A stretch of 18,972 bases of DNA. It comes from an uncultured Methanobrevibacter sp. Its GTDB lineage: Archaea; Methanobacteriota; Methanobacteria; Methanobacteriales; Methanobacteriaceae. This document shows, piece by piece, positions 1 to 7,917 of the stretch (position 1 is its first letter; each line of letters begins with the position of its first letter). The DNA lies in NCBI GenBank assembly GCA_900317865.1, contig ONIK01000030.1, forward strand, positions 1 through 18,972, written 5' to 3'. Below the pieces are notes generated by a model. The model worked only from the letters and a program-made list of their open reading frames with translations, was not told where the DNA came from and searched no databases. A program made the translations under genes and the position numbers.

Positions 1-95
1 AAGAAATCGGTACCCATTATAATGTAGTATACCCTTCCCTTACAGTGCAATTCATCCCCGACCTAAGAGGTCGGGGTGTTCTTGCAAAAATATGA
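1..95 (+). mobile_element. Right end of an IS200/IS605-family (TnpB-type) element, partial
   Basis: A perfect 9-bp stem (56-64 pairing with 68-76, loop AAG) lies inside an outer GCAA/TTGC pair (47-50 and 82-85). A GC-rich hairpin preceded by a TTCAT stretch and followed by TTCTTGC is the arrangement I know from the right ends of IS200/IS605 elements downstream of tnpB. In those elements the same segment also forms the scaffold of the TnpB guide RNA. Here it is the only GC-rich stretch in an AT-rich tract. A reading frame (3-95) is open through the hairpin and could be the tail of tnpB, but I cannot recognise TnpB residues in it. The rest of the element would lie left of the window. The alternative is an ordinary terminator of an unseen gene. 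Confidence 0.6.
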
Positions 96-451
96 TAAAG
101 ATAACTGACATCAATTTGTTAAGTGACTATAGATATGATATAATTAAAAAATCCTAAATCTGAGCCATATTTTCTTTTTTTCAAACTTTTAAATACTCGA
201 ACCTATTTTTGATTCATTTAAATTGTAATTTGTAGATATGTTAAATAATTTAAAGTATAATGAAAAAATAATTTCTAAAAAAAAATGAATTAGAGAAAAA
301 TAAAAGATAAAAAACAAATAATAAATAAAATTTTAGATTTCCTATAAATTATTTAAGATTTTATCACTTCAAAGATTAATAGTCATAAATCCCAAAAAAA
401 GTAAAGTTAAAAAAATTATGGAAATTAATCACATAATTCTTTTAATTAAAT
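96..451. other. AT-rich non-coding stretch
   Basis: This gap of about 350 bases has no convincing gene on either strand. The longest ATG-started frames are a few tens of codons or less and have no ribosome-binding site. A TTTAAATA box preceded by a CAAAC-like element sits near 178-195 on the plus strand and could act as a promoter, but nothing recognisable follows it. The sequence next to the transporter stop codon is A/T runs that could end its transcript. Confidence 0.5.
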
Positions 452-1870
452 TTAAAGTACATCTTCTGTTAATCTCATCATTTTATTTCTGAATAGTAAC
501 CAAATAACTCCACAAACAAATGGTAAAATAACATATATTAACATAAATGAAGCCAAATCAGGAACTGGGATTAAACCTAAAAATTTAGTCACAACTCCCG
601 GATCACTTGGATATGCTCCTGCAAAAATACCTCCCAATATCTGCGCAATAGCCAATGTGAAGAACCACACACCAATCAACAGTGAAGTATGTCTTTCAGG
701 AGATAATTTGGAAACTAAACTTAAAAGGATAGGAGTCATTAATACTTCTGCAAGAACCAGTATGACATTAAATGCCAGAGCCCAACTCATATCTATTGGT
801 GTACTGCCATCATATGTTTTTGCTGAGATTACAAGGAATGAAAAAGCAACAGCCATTGCTAAAAACCCAAGTCCAATTTTTGTAATTGAAGATGGAGCTT
901 TATTTTTAGTTTCAAGCCAGTCTAAAAATTTCATAACAAAAGGAGCTACAACAATAAATAACAATGCATTCAAACCAATGTAAAACTCAGGTGAAATATT
1001 AAAATTTGTAAACGGAATAGTAGGACTTACATAAGTTTTACAGAATAGAAGAACAGAGGTTGTAATCTGTGAATTACATGCGAAAAATATGATTGAAAAA
1101 ATACACATTATTAATATAACTATAACATGATTAACTTCAGCTTTAGTTAATTTTTCGACTTTTTCACCTACTTTTGAAGTTAAACTTTCATCTTTAGAAG
1201 CAGGCGTAATTCCAATTTTCTTTCCGTCATGTGAATATAAATATTTATCTTTAAGAAGTATAAATCCTACAACACCACATACTATATAAATTGCAGCAAT
1301 TATAAATCCATATTGATATAAACTAGGATCTCCAGCACCAACAACAAAATTCACAATAAATGGAGCCAATAATCCTCCAATATTAATAGCCATGTAATAA
1401 ATGGTAAATGCTGAATCTAAAAGTTTTTCCTCATCATCATCATATAATAAATGAACCATTGAAGAAATATTAACTTTAAAAAGACCTGAACCAAGTGCAA
1501 TAATAAATATGGCTCCTATAAAAATACATTCCTGGAATGTAAATAAGAATGCAGAATGTTCAGGTATGCTAGATGCCATATAATATAAACTTGCACTGTA
1601 AGCAAAAGTAAACTGACCAATAGCCATTAAAATTCCACCAAGAATAATAGCTTTTCGATTTCCTAAAAATTTATCTGACAAATAACCGCCCAATAATTGA
1701 GCAATGTATATCATTCCAGTAACAATACCAGATAATAGACTACTAAATGCTGGTGAAAAATGTAAAACTTCAATCATATACAATACTAAAATTGATAAAA
1801 TAATATAATAACTAAATCTCTCACACATCTCTGTAGAAGATAATACAAATAATCCTTTTGGATGTCTCAT
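452..1870 (-). CDS. POT-family proton-dependent oligopeptide transporter
   Basis: This is a 472-aa polytopic membrane protein with many hydrophobic segments, in line with the 12-14 helices of the POT/PTR2 family, which brings di- and tripeptides into the cell with protons. The family's proton-coupling motif ExxERFxYY is present in helix 1 (E14, E17, R18, F19, Y21, Y22). The second signature appears as FTIYYMAINIGG near residues 155-166. The ATG start is supported by GGAGGG five bases upstream. It has its own promoter region after the RNA polymerase cluster terminator, so it is a separate unit. POT transporters are mainly bacterial and eukaryotic, so acquisition by transfer is plausible in a gut-type archaeon. 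The specific substrate cannot be told from sequence. Confidence 0.9.
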   Translation of the reverse strand: MRHPKGLFVLSSTEMCERFSYYIILSILVLYMIEVLHFSPAFSSLLSGIVTGMIYIAQLLGGYLSDKFLGNRKAIILGGILMAIGQFTFAYSASLYYMASSIPEHSAFLFTFQECIFIGAIFIIALGSGLFKVNISSMVHLLYDDDEEKLLDSAFTIYYMAINIGGLLAPFIVNFVVGAGDPSLYQYGFIIAAIYIVCGVVGFILLKDKYLYSHDGKKIGITPASKDESLTSKVGEKVEKLTKAEVNHVIVILIMCIFSIIFFACNSQITTSVLLFCKTYVSPTIPFTNFNISPEFYIGLNALLFIVVAPFVMKFLDWLETKNKAPSSITKIGLGFLAMAVAFSFLVISAKTYDGSTPIDMSWALAFNVILVLAEVLMTPILLSLVSKLSPERHTSLLIGVWFFTLAIAQILGGIFAGAYPSDPGVVTKFLGLIPVPDLASFMLIYVILPFVCGVIWLLFRNKMMRLTEDVL

Positions 1871-2182
1871 TTTAACCCTCCATTTTTAAATATAACAAAC
1901 AACCAGTAAAATAATTATTACTTTTCATACTCCAATAGAACCCCCATTTTTAGGTTCCACCAATAGTAAAAAAAAAAAATAAGGAAAACATCATATTTTA
2001 ACTGCAACAGATTTAATCTGTTTATATATTAAATTTGAAAAATAATACATATAAAGCTTTTCGAATGCAAATGCTTACTTACATTATTAAATTAGGAAAA
2101 AAAGTTAAATACCATTTAAATTATTTTACACTAAAAGATAGGTAAAAAAAAAGAATAAAAATTTAAAAATAGCTTAAAGAAG
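1871..2182. other. Intergenic region between nusA and the peptide transporter
   Basis: There are 312 AT-rich bases without a gene. The region holds the nusA terminator (about 2144-2189), an inverted repeat (2006-2022), a run of 12 A (1968-1979, T on the minus strand), and a repeat cluster upstream of the transporter (1932-1966). In related archaea the genes rps12, rps7 and the elongation factors follow nusA; no trace of them is visible here. Confidence 0.6.
1932..1966 (-). promoter_or_regulatory. Possible operator upstream of the peptide transporter
   Basis: CCAATAG occurs twice (1932-1938 and 1960-1966), 28 bases apart. Between the copies is an inverted pair, GAACC (1938-1942) and GGTTC (1953-1957). 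The block sits 62-97 bases upstream of the transporter ATG, just upstream of an AT-rich element (about 1905-1918) that could be its TATA box. This is the only G/C-containing structured stretch in the gap. The regulatory role is inferred. Confidence 0.3.
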
Positions 2183-2189
2183 CTATTTT
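2144..2189 (-). terminator. Terminator of the RNA polymerase-nusA operon
   Basis: On the minus strand a perfect 10-bp stem (2166-2175 with 2180-2189, 4-base loop) contains the nusA stop codon. It is followed by U-rich sequence including nine T in a row (plus-strand A run 2144-2152). Archaeal polymerases terminate at oligo-T tracts, so this fits the end of the long operon. Confidence 0.6.
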
Positions 2190-2614
2190 AAAATAATGTT
2201 ATCAATATTATGTAGTCTATTAGCTAAAACTTTAGCCCTTTCTATGTTAATACCATTTTTACCAATAGCAATACGCTTATTGGTATTATCTGTTGCAACA
2301 GTAGCAATTTTTTCTCCAGATTTTCTAGTTGAAATTTTTACACTTTGCAACTCAGCCGGAGATAAAATATTTCTAATAAATTGTTCAGGATCTTCATTGA
2401 ATTCAATGACTTCGACCCCTCTATCTACTGCTCTTTGAACTTTTGATACAGTACTTCCACGTTTACCTATAGCTAATCCCATATCTCCTTGTTTAACAAC
2501 GAAAGTAACCTTATTGTTATCATCATCGATAATGCAATCCTTAACCATTGCTCCAGTCATATTCTCAAATAAAGCAATGAATCTTATTTCATTTGCACCA
2601 AATTTAATAGACAC
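2183..2614 (-). CDS. nusA: NusA-like transcription elongation/termination factor (archaeal, two KH domains)
   Basis: This 143-aa protein is the short archaeal NusA form. It consists of two KH RNA-binding domains and lacks the N-terminal polymerase-binding and S1 domains of bacterial NusA. The KH loops are visible as IGKRG (residues 49-53) and IGKNG (117-121). It probably binds RNA during transcription. The start is GTG; a GAGG element eight to nine bases upstream overlaps the stop codon of rpl30e, suggesting translational coupling. It is the last gene of the polymerase operon in this window, and a hairpin terminator overlaps its stop codon. In related archaea nusA is normally followed by rps12, rps7 and the elongation factors, but not here. 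Confidence 0.92.
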   Translation of the reverse strand: MSIKFGANEIRFIALFENMTGAMVKDCIIDDDNNKVTFVVKQGDMGLAIGKRGSTVSKVQRAVDRGVEVIEFNEDPEQFIRNILSPAELQSVKISTRKSGEKIATVATDNTNKRIAIGKNGINIERAKVLANRLHNIDNIILK

Positions 2615-2620
2615 GTAAAT

Positions 2621-2920
2621 CTACCTCAAATCATCTAATATAGTAGAATCTCCTGGATCGTTAACGATTAATGTAGCAACGGTAAAAGGTTTACCACAAA
2701 CAGAACCTAAGTCAACACTTGTTCCATCATAAATGTGACAAGGGATTTCTGAGAGTTTTGCATAATATTCAACATCTTCAATAATATCTTTAGGAGCATT
2801 TTGAGCAACAACAACGAGTTGACCTTTTCCTAATTTTAAAGATTGAATTGATTTTTCAGAGCCTAAAGTCACATCACCTGTGTCGACAGCTACTCTGATT
2901 CCTCTATCTACGTCCATCAT
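2621..2920 (-). CDS. rpl30e: Ribosomal protein L30e
   Basis: This 99-aa protein matches archaeal L30e of the L7Ae/L30e fold, a large-subunit protein that binds kink-type RNA. The core around LKLGKGQLVVVAQNAP (residues 29-44) and the C-terminal half with GTSVDLGSVCGKPF are characteristic. It lies between rpoA'' and nusA, its usual archaeal place. GGAGG overlaps the rpoA'' stop codon and lies four bases before the first ATG and seven before the second (residue 2), so the protein may begin at either methionine; the spacing slightly favours the second. It ends six bases before nusA starts. Confidence 0.92.
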   Translation of the reverse strand: MMDVDRGIRVAVDTGDVTLGSEKSIQSLKLGKGQLVVVAQNAPKDIIEDVEYYAKLSEIPCHIYDGTSVDLGSVCGKPFTVATLIVNDPGDSTILDDLR

Positions 2921-2928
2921 CTAGCCTC

Positions 2929-4419
2929 CTATTCATTTTTTGCCATTTTGACACCGATTGATCCGGTACCAAGAGGTATTGGTTGTCCAATAATAATATT
3001 TTCGATGATACCAGTTAAATCATCTACTTCACCACGAATACTTGCGTTAAGTAAATGTTTACCGGTTTCTTCAAAAGCTGCACGTGCTAAAACACTTGAT
3101 TTTTCACCACTAATACCATGTCTTCCAATGGATTTTACTTCACCTTCGGAAGTCATAATATCTGCAACTAACATGATATGCCTTACATCAACAGTAAGAC
3201 CTTGCTCTGAGAGAGTATTATTCGCTTCATTAATTATTGATTGACGAGCTGCTTCAATACCTAAAACATCTTCTATTTCACGAATACTGTTAGTAGTAGT
3301 TCTTCTAGCATCAATTCCTTCAAAAGATAAAATCTCTTTAAGATTTGATCCTTCAGTATGGATAACCCATTCTTCATCCTTACGGATAATAACTTTACCT
3401 ATTTTTTTAACTCCACTGATTTGTAAATCACGGACTTTATCAGCTAATAAACGGAGATTACGGATTCTGTGTCTTTCATCCCCATCTTCTTTAGGTTTAA
3501 TTATTATTAAATTTCCAGTAATTTCAGGTTTATCTTTCTTGAAGTCAGACTCAATTTTTTGAATAATCTCATCTTTAACAAGTCTTCTTTCATCAATTTT
3601 CTTATCTGATAATGTAGCTTCAACTTGCATTTCAGCATAATTTAAGTTAAAGTCATCAAGAATATCGTTAATAGTACTTCTACCAATTTTATTTGCTAAA
3701 GTTTTAACGAATTCTTCATCTTGACATTTATCTTCTTCAAAGTAAATATCCATTGTTGGAGTTGCAATGTCTTTTCTTGCATCAACAATTTCAATAAGTC
3801 TTGGAAGACCTAATGTTACGTTTAACTCAGTAACCCCTGCATAGTGAAAAGTACGCATAGTCATCTGAGTACCCGGTTCACCAACAGATTGCGCAGCTAC
3901 TGTTCCAACAGCCTCTCCAGCTTCAACATGAGCTCGGTCATAGGCAGTTTTTAATTTATCTGCAAGTTTATCTAATTCATCATCTGTTAAATCACGACGA
4001 ACATAAGCATTTGCTAAATCTTCAACATAACCTTTAGGGAATTCTATACCTTTATCAGTTAAAACACTTAAAACTTTATCAATAATACTGATATCCTCAA
4101 TAATATTGTTTAAGTCTTCATCAGAAAGCTGATTTTTGTTAGTCTTTTCAAAGATATTTTTAATATAATAATAATCTAACATTTCAATATCATTTTCTTC
4201 TAAAGAATTTGAAAATTCAACAAAATCAATATCATATTGACTTAATAAATCGCAAACCTGATTGATATTTTTATATTTAGCAATTATTTCTTCAAAAATA
4301 TCATCAGTAATATCGACTGATTCATAATCGACTAAAATATTTTTAATATCATAATCTTCTGGAATGCAAATATTGCGCTCTTCCAAAGTATTTTGCACTT
4401 TTTCAATTAATTCATCCAT
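2929..4419 (-). CDS. rpoA2: DNA-directed RNA polymerase subunit A'' with a repeated N-terminal helical module
   Basis: This is the C-terminal part of the largest polymerase subunit, holding the bridge-helix end, trigger loop and jaw. The trigger-loop region is intact (GEAVGTVAAQSVGEPGTQMT, residues 168-187, then MRTFHYAG), followed by GLPRLIEIVDARK. Archaeal A'' is usually about 390-400 aa; this one is 496. The excess is N-terminal. Residues 12-49, 73-110 and 120-156 look like three copies of one helical module: copies 1 and 2 align over 38 residues without gaps (shared LEE, I, Y, IKNI, D, II). Copies 1 and 3 share L, I, P, Y and a (I/L)TDD turn at nearly constant offset. Copy 3 directly precedes the core and is likely the native one. 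A GGTG element precedes the ATG; the gene follows rpoA' by 11 bases. Confidence 0.95.
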   Translation of the reverse strand: MDELIEKVQNTLEERNICIPEDYDIKNILVDYESVDITDDIFEEIIAKYKNINQVCDLLSQYDIDFVEFSNSLEENDIEMLDYYYIKNIFEKTNKNQLSDEDLNNIIEDISIIDKVLSVLTDKGIEFPKGYVEDLANAYVRRDLTDDELDKLADKLKTAYDRAHVEAGEAVGTVAAQSVGEPGTQMTMRTFHYAGVTELNVTLGLPRLIEIVDARKDIATPTMDIYFEEDKCQDEEFVKTLANKIGRSTINDILDDFNLNYAEMQVEATLSDKKIDERRLVKDEIIQKIESDFKKDKPEITGNLIIIKPKEDGDERHRIRNLRLLADKVRDLQISGVKKIGKVIIRKDEEWVIHTEGSNLKEILSFEGIDARRTTTNSIREIEDVLGIEAARQSIINEANNTLSEQGLTVDVRHIMLVADIMTSEGEVKSIGRHGISGEKSSVLARAAFEETGKHLLNASIRGEVDDLTGIIENIIIGQPIPLGTGSIGVKMAKNE

Positions 4420-4430
4420 ATTTACACCCC

Positions 4431-7400
4431 TTATTTACCTACTTCCTTAGATTTTTCTTCTAATTTAATCTCTTCAATAAGTTTATCCAAGTTTGCTGCT
4501 ATACCAAAGTCACTTTTAGCTGGATCTACTCCATCGTCACCAAAGATTCTTTGAACAACATTACTTTGATTATCAGTTACAAGTCCTGAAGGTTTTACTT
4601 GTAAATCTTGAAGTGCGTTTACAAGTCTTCTTTGCATATAACCTGATTGAGCGGTACGAATCGCAGTATCTACAAGACCTTCCCTTCCTCCCATAGCGTG
4701 GAAGAAGAATTCGATTGGATCTAATCCAGATTTATAACTGGAGTGTACAAATCCTTTTGCCTTTGCCCCCAATTCGTTTCTTTTGAAGTGAGGTAAGGTT
4801 CTTTCAATGTAACCCCTGTGGATACGTCCACCCCTAACTGCCTGTTGACCTACACAGGAAGTAATCTGAGTCAAGTTCAACATGGATGCCCTAGCACCAG
4901 TACGTGCCATGACAACAGAGTGGTTATGTTCCATAGTTAAGTAATCTTCTGCAATTTCACCGGATTTATCCCTAGCTTCCCCAAGAACTTGCATGATTCT
5001 CATTTCTAAAGTCTCTTCTAAACTTCTACCAGGTAATGCATCAAGGAACCCTTCATTATATGCGTCAATTAACTTATCTACTTTTTCTTCTGAAGTTTGT
5101 AAGTGCTCATTAATCCTTGCTTGAGCTTCTTCAGGAATTTCTTCATCATTTAAACTGGTCGTAATACCTGTTACCATGATTCCACAGATAGCTAAGTCAG
5201 TTGATCTGTCTAAGAATTCTTTTGCTCTTCCCGGACCGTATTCTTTAACGATTTTATCTAAAATTTGACCGGACATGGATCCATATGCTTTTTCATCAAT
5301 AACACCCTGTTTTAAGATACCGTTTTTAATTCTGACATATGCATCGATAGGACATAACCTGTCATAATCAACATCATCTAAACTAGGAGCTTCACTTAAT
5401 GTCCTGTCACATTGACCACATTTAGTACAAATTTCAGCTTTATATGTTAAGTTTAAGTCATTAGGTAAAAGTAATGAGAATAACTCTTTTCCAGTCCATT
5501 CATCGCCTTCATTTTTAATGATTAATGAATCTGCATTTGCATCATCATTACCTGAGGAATATTCTGCAGTAATCTCGTCGGTAATACGTTTTTGAGCAAT
5601 GGATTTGATTGTTTCTTTTTCATCATCAGTCCATTTGTTTGCTTTAAGACGTTTTGCTATTTCATCTTCAGTCAAATCTAAAGTGTTAAGATAGGCTTCC
5701 TTATCTGCTTTGGTTCCACGAACATTTTTAGTTTTCTTTGCAATTTCTCTTTCGATTTCGGGACTTTCTTCTGATTCAGCTTTTAATAACCATTTGTCCC
5801 CATCTTTTTCAGGGATTGCCAAATGAGATTTACGAACAATTTGTAATGCTTGTTCTTCTGTAAATGTCATTGATTTTCTGGTTAACAGGTATGCTCCGGA
5901 AATGTGGTCGTGAATTGCACCGATAATTGGTCCACCGAACCTTGGAGATAAAATGTGTTCCTGTACACGCATTAATGATTTTGCTTCTGCACGAGATTCA
6001 TCAGTTTGGAAAACGTGCATGTTCATTTCGTCTCCATCAAAATCTGCATTGTATGGAGGACATACACATAAGTTTAATCTGAATGTTTTGTAAGGCAATA
6101 CTCTTACCTCATGTGCCATCATACTCATTCTGTGAAGTGAAGGCTGACGATTGAATAAAACCATATCTCCATCTTTCAAGTGTCTTTCTACAATGTCCCC
6201 TGGTTTTAAATTCTCCAAGATATATTCTTTGGTATCTTCGTTGATTTTTCTTCTGTTTCCAGATTCTGAAATCATGTAGTTTGCACCAGGGTGAACATTA
6301 GGACCGTTTTCAACGTAAGTTCTGATTTCATCAATGTTCCAGTCATTTACATATGCAGGTACAGTTACCTCTTTTGCAATCATTTCAGGAACACCAACTT
6401 CGTTAATACTGATATTTGGATCAGGAGAAATTACAGTACGTGCAGAGAAGTTTACACGTTTACCGGAAAGGTTTGATCTGAATCTTCCTTCTTTTCCTTT
6501 TAACCTTTGAGTTAAGGTTTTTAAAGGTCTTCCTGACCTGTGTTTGGATGGTGGAACACCACTAGCCTCATTATCAAAGTAAGTAGTAACGTGATATTGT
6601 AACAAGTCCCATAAATCTTCCACAATCAATTGAGGAGCACCAGCTTCCATATTCTCAACTAATCTCTGATTAATACGTAAAATATCAACTAACTTGTGAG
6701 TTAAATCATCTTCAGAACGTTCACCAGTATCCAAAGTAATGGATGGTCTTACAGTTACTGGAGGAACTGGTAAAACAGTTAAGACTAACCATTCAGGTCT
6801 TGCAACTTCAGGATTAATACCTAAAACAAAAATATCCTCATCAGTGATTCTTTCTAATCTTTCTCTGATTTCAGATGCAGTTAATTTATACTCACCCTGA
6901 TGGATAGTAACCGGTTTATCCAAACTGATAGGTTCCTGAATAAGATTTTGAAGATAAATTTTGACATGGTCACCGAGACGTCTTTTAAGTTCAGACTGAT
7001 ATTTCTTTTCAGCCTTTTCATCATATTCGGCTAAAATTTTGGCTTTTTCTTCTTCCAATTCTTTTATAGCATCAGTGTCAACTTCATCTTCTTTATTGAG
7101 TTTTTCGATTTTTACATCAATTTTCTCAACTTTTTTATCGTATTCCCCATCAATATTATCGCGGATAGATTTTTTAATATCATCTATATCGTTTCTGTTT
7201 CTTTTTTCGATGAGATCATAACTAGCTTCAATATCTTCTGAAGATTGATTTTTTCTACAATGAGGACAAAGCAATTTAGGATCAATATAGTTAAATGAAG
7301 GTTTATCCTCACTTTCATCTCTTATTACATATGCATCATAATAAAGATCATTTAATATACCTATTAAGATATCATCTCTTTCAACATCATCATATTCAAT

Positions 7401-7898
7401 GCCTTCAGGATAAAGTTGAGCCATGATTTTGTCGACAATCTCATTTTGTTTATTTTCAGGCAATTCAACTTTTTTAGCTTCATTTTGAATCTTTTTTAAG
7501 ATATCTTCCAAGTTTTCTTTATTATGCATTGCTTCGGCGATTTTTTCTCTGTAATCGTCTAAAACATCTTCAGGCAATAATACACGTCCACATTCGTTAC
7601 AAGTTGAACGCAATATTTTATGAATAATATCTCCAAAACCAACATGAAGAACTGGTCTTGCAAGTTCAATACTACCAAAGTGTCCTTGACAGTCCCCACC
7701 TCTAACACCACAGGTGTGACATTTAAGTGAAGGGTCTAAAACACCTAAACGAGGATCCATCAAACCATTTTCAATTGGATAACCATCAGAATCATAAGTA
7801 TCCGGAGTTTCAACACGAACAACAGACATATTACGAATATCCTCTGGAGACATTAATCCAAAATTAATTCTTTCAATTTTCTTGATAAATTCTTTCAA
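4431..7898 (-). CDS. rpoA1: DNA-directed RNA polymerase subunit A' with three large insertions
   Basis: This is the N-terminal part of the largest polymerase subunit. The catalytic NADFDGD (residues 617-623) is intact, as are the clamp zinc ligands C60, C63, C70, H73 and the second set C100, C103, C211, C214. The highly conserved ARPEWLVLTVLPVPPVTVRP and FNRQPSLHR stretches are present. Archaeal A' is usually about 870-900 aa, but this has 1155. The excess lies in three charged segments: about 120-208 (between the two halves of the second zinc site), about 218-325 (Lys/Glu-rich, probably coiled coil) and about 690-798 (before WTGKELFSLL). A further cysteine set (C824, C827, C830, C849) may bind metal. 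The start is TTG with GGAG eight bases upstream, 19 bases after rpoB'. No intein signatures are seen. Confidence 0.96.
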   Translation of the reverse strand: MKEFIKKIERINFGLMSPEDIRNMSVVRVETPDTYDSDGYPIENGLMDPRLGVLDPSLKCHTCGVRGGDCQGHFGSIELARPVLHVGFGDIIHKILRSTCNECGRVLLPEDVLDDYREKIAEAMHNKENLEDILKKIQNEAKKVELPENKQNEIVDKIMAQLYPEGIEYDDVERDDILIGILNDLYYDAYVIRDESEDKPSFNYIDPKLLCPHCRKNQSSEDIEASYDLIEKRNRNDIDDIKKSIRDNIDGEYDKKVEKIDVKIEKLNKEDEVDTDAIKELEEEKAKILAEYDEKAEKKYQSELKRRLGDHVKIYLQNLIQEPISLDKPVTIHQGEYKLTASEIRERLERITDEDIFVLGINPEVARPEWLVLTVLPVPPVTVRPSITLDTGERSEDDLTHKLVDILRINQRLVENMEAGAPQLIVEDLWDLLQYHVTTYFDNEASGVPPSKHRSGRPLKTLTQRLKGKEGRFRSNLSGKRVNFSARTVISPDPNISINEVGVPEMIAKEVTVPAYVNDWNIDEIRTYVENGPNVHPGANYMISESGNRRKINEDTKEYILENLKPGDIVERHLKDGDMVLFNRQPSLHRMSMMAHEVRVLPYKTFRLNLCVCPPYNADFDGDEMNMHVFQTDESRAEAKSLMRVQEHILSPRFGGPIIGAIHDHISGAYLLTRKSMTFTEEQALQIVRKSHLAIPEKDGDKWLLKAESEESPEIEREIAKKTKNVRGTKADKEAYLNTLDLTEDEIAKRLKANKWTDDEKETIKSIAQKRITDEITAEYSSGNDDANADSLIIKNEGDEWTGKELFSLLLPNDLNLTYKAEICTKCGQCDRTLSEAPSLDDVDYDRLCPIDAYVRIKNGILKQGVIDEKAYGSMSGQILDKIVKEYGPGRAKEFLDRSTDLAICGIMVTGITTSLNDEEIPEEAQARINEHLQTSEEKVDKLIDAYNEGFLDALPGRSLEETLEMRIMQVLGEARDKSGEIAEDYLTMEHNHSVVMARTGARASMLNLTQITSCVGQQAVRGGRIHRGYIERTLPHFKRNELGAKAKGFVHSSYKSGLDPIEFFFHAMGGREGLVDTAIRTAQSGYMQRRLVNALQDLQVKPSGLVTDNQSNVVQRIFGDDGVDPAKSDFGIAANLDKLIEEIKLEEKSKEVGK

Positions 7899-7917
7899 TG
7901 TACCGGCTCCTTCAATA

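Noticed and set aside
657..983. A 108-aa plus-strand frame inside the transporter gene
   Set aside because: It is a shadow of the POT transporter in the opposite strand, with no family features.
4431..7898. An intein as the cause of the long A'
   Set aside because: The extra sequence is three separate charged segments outside the catalytic motifs; no Cys/Ser start block, no homing endonuclease motifs and no terminal His-Asn junction are seen.
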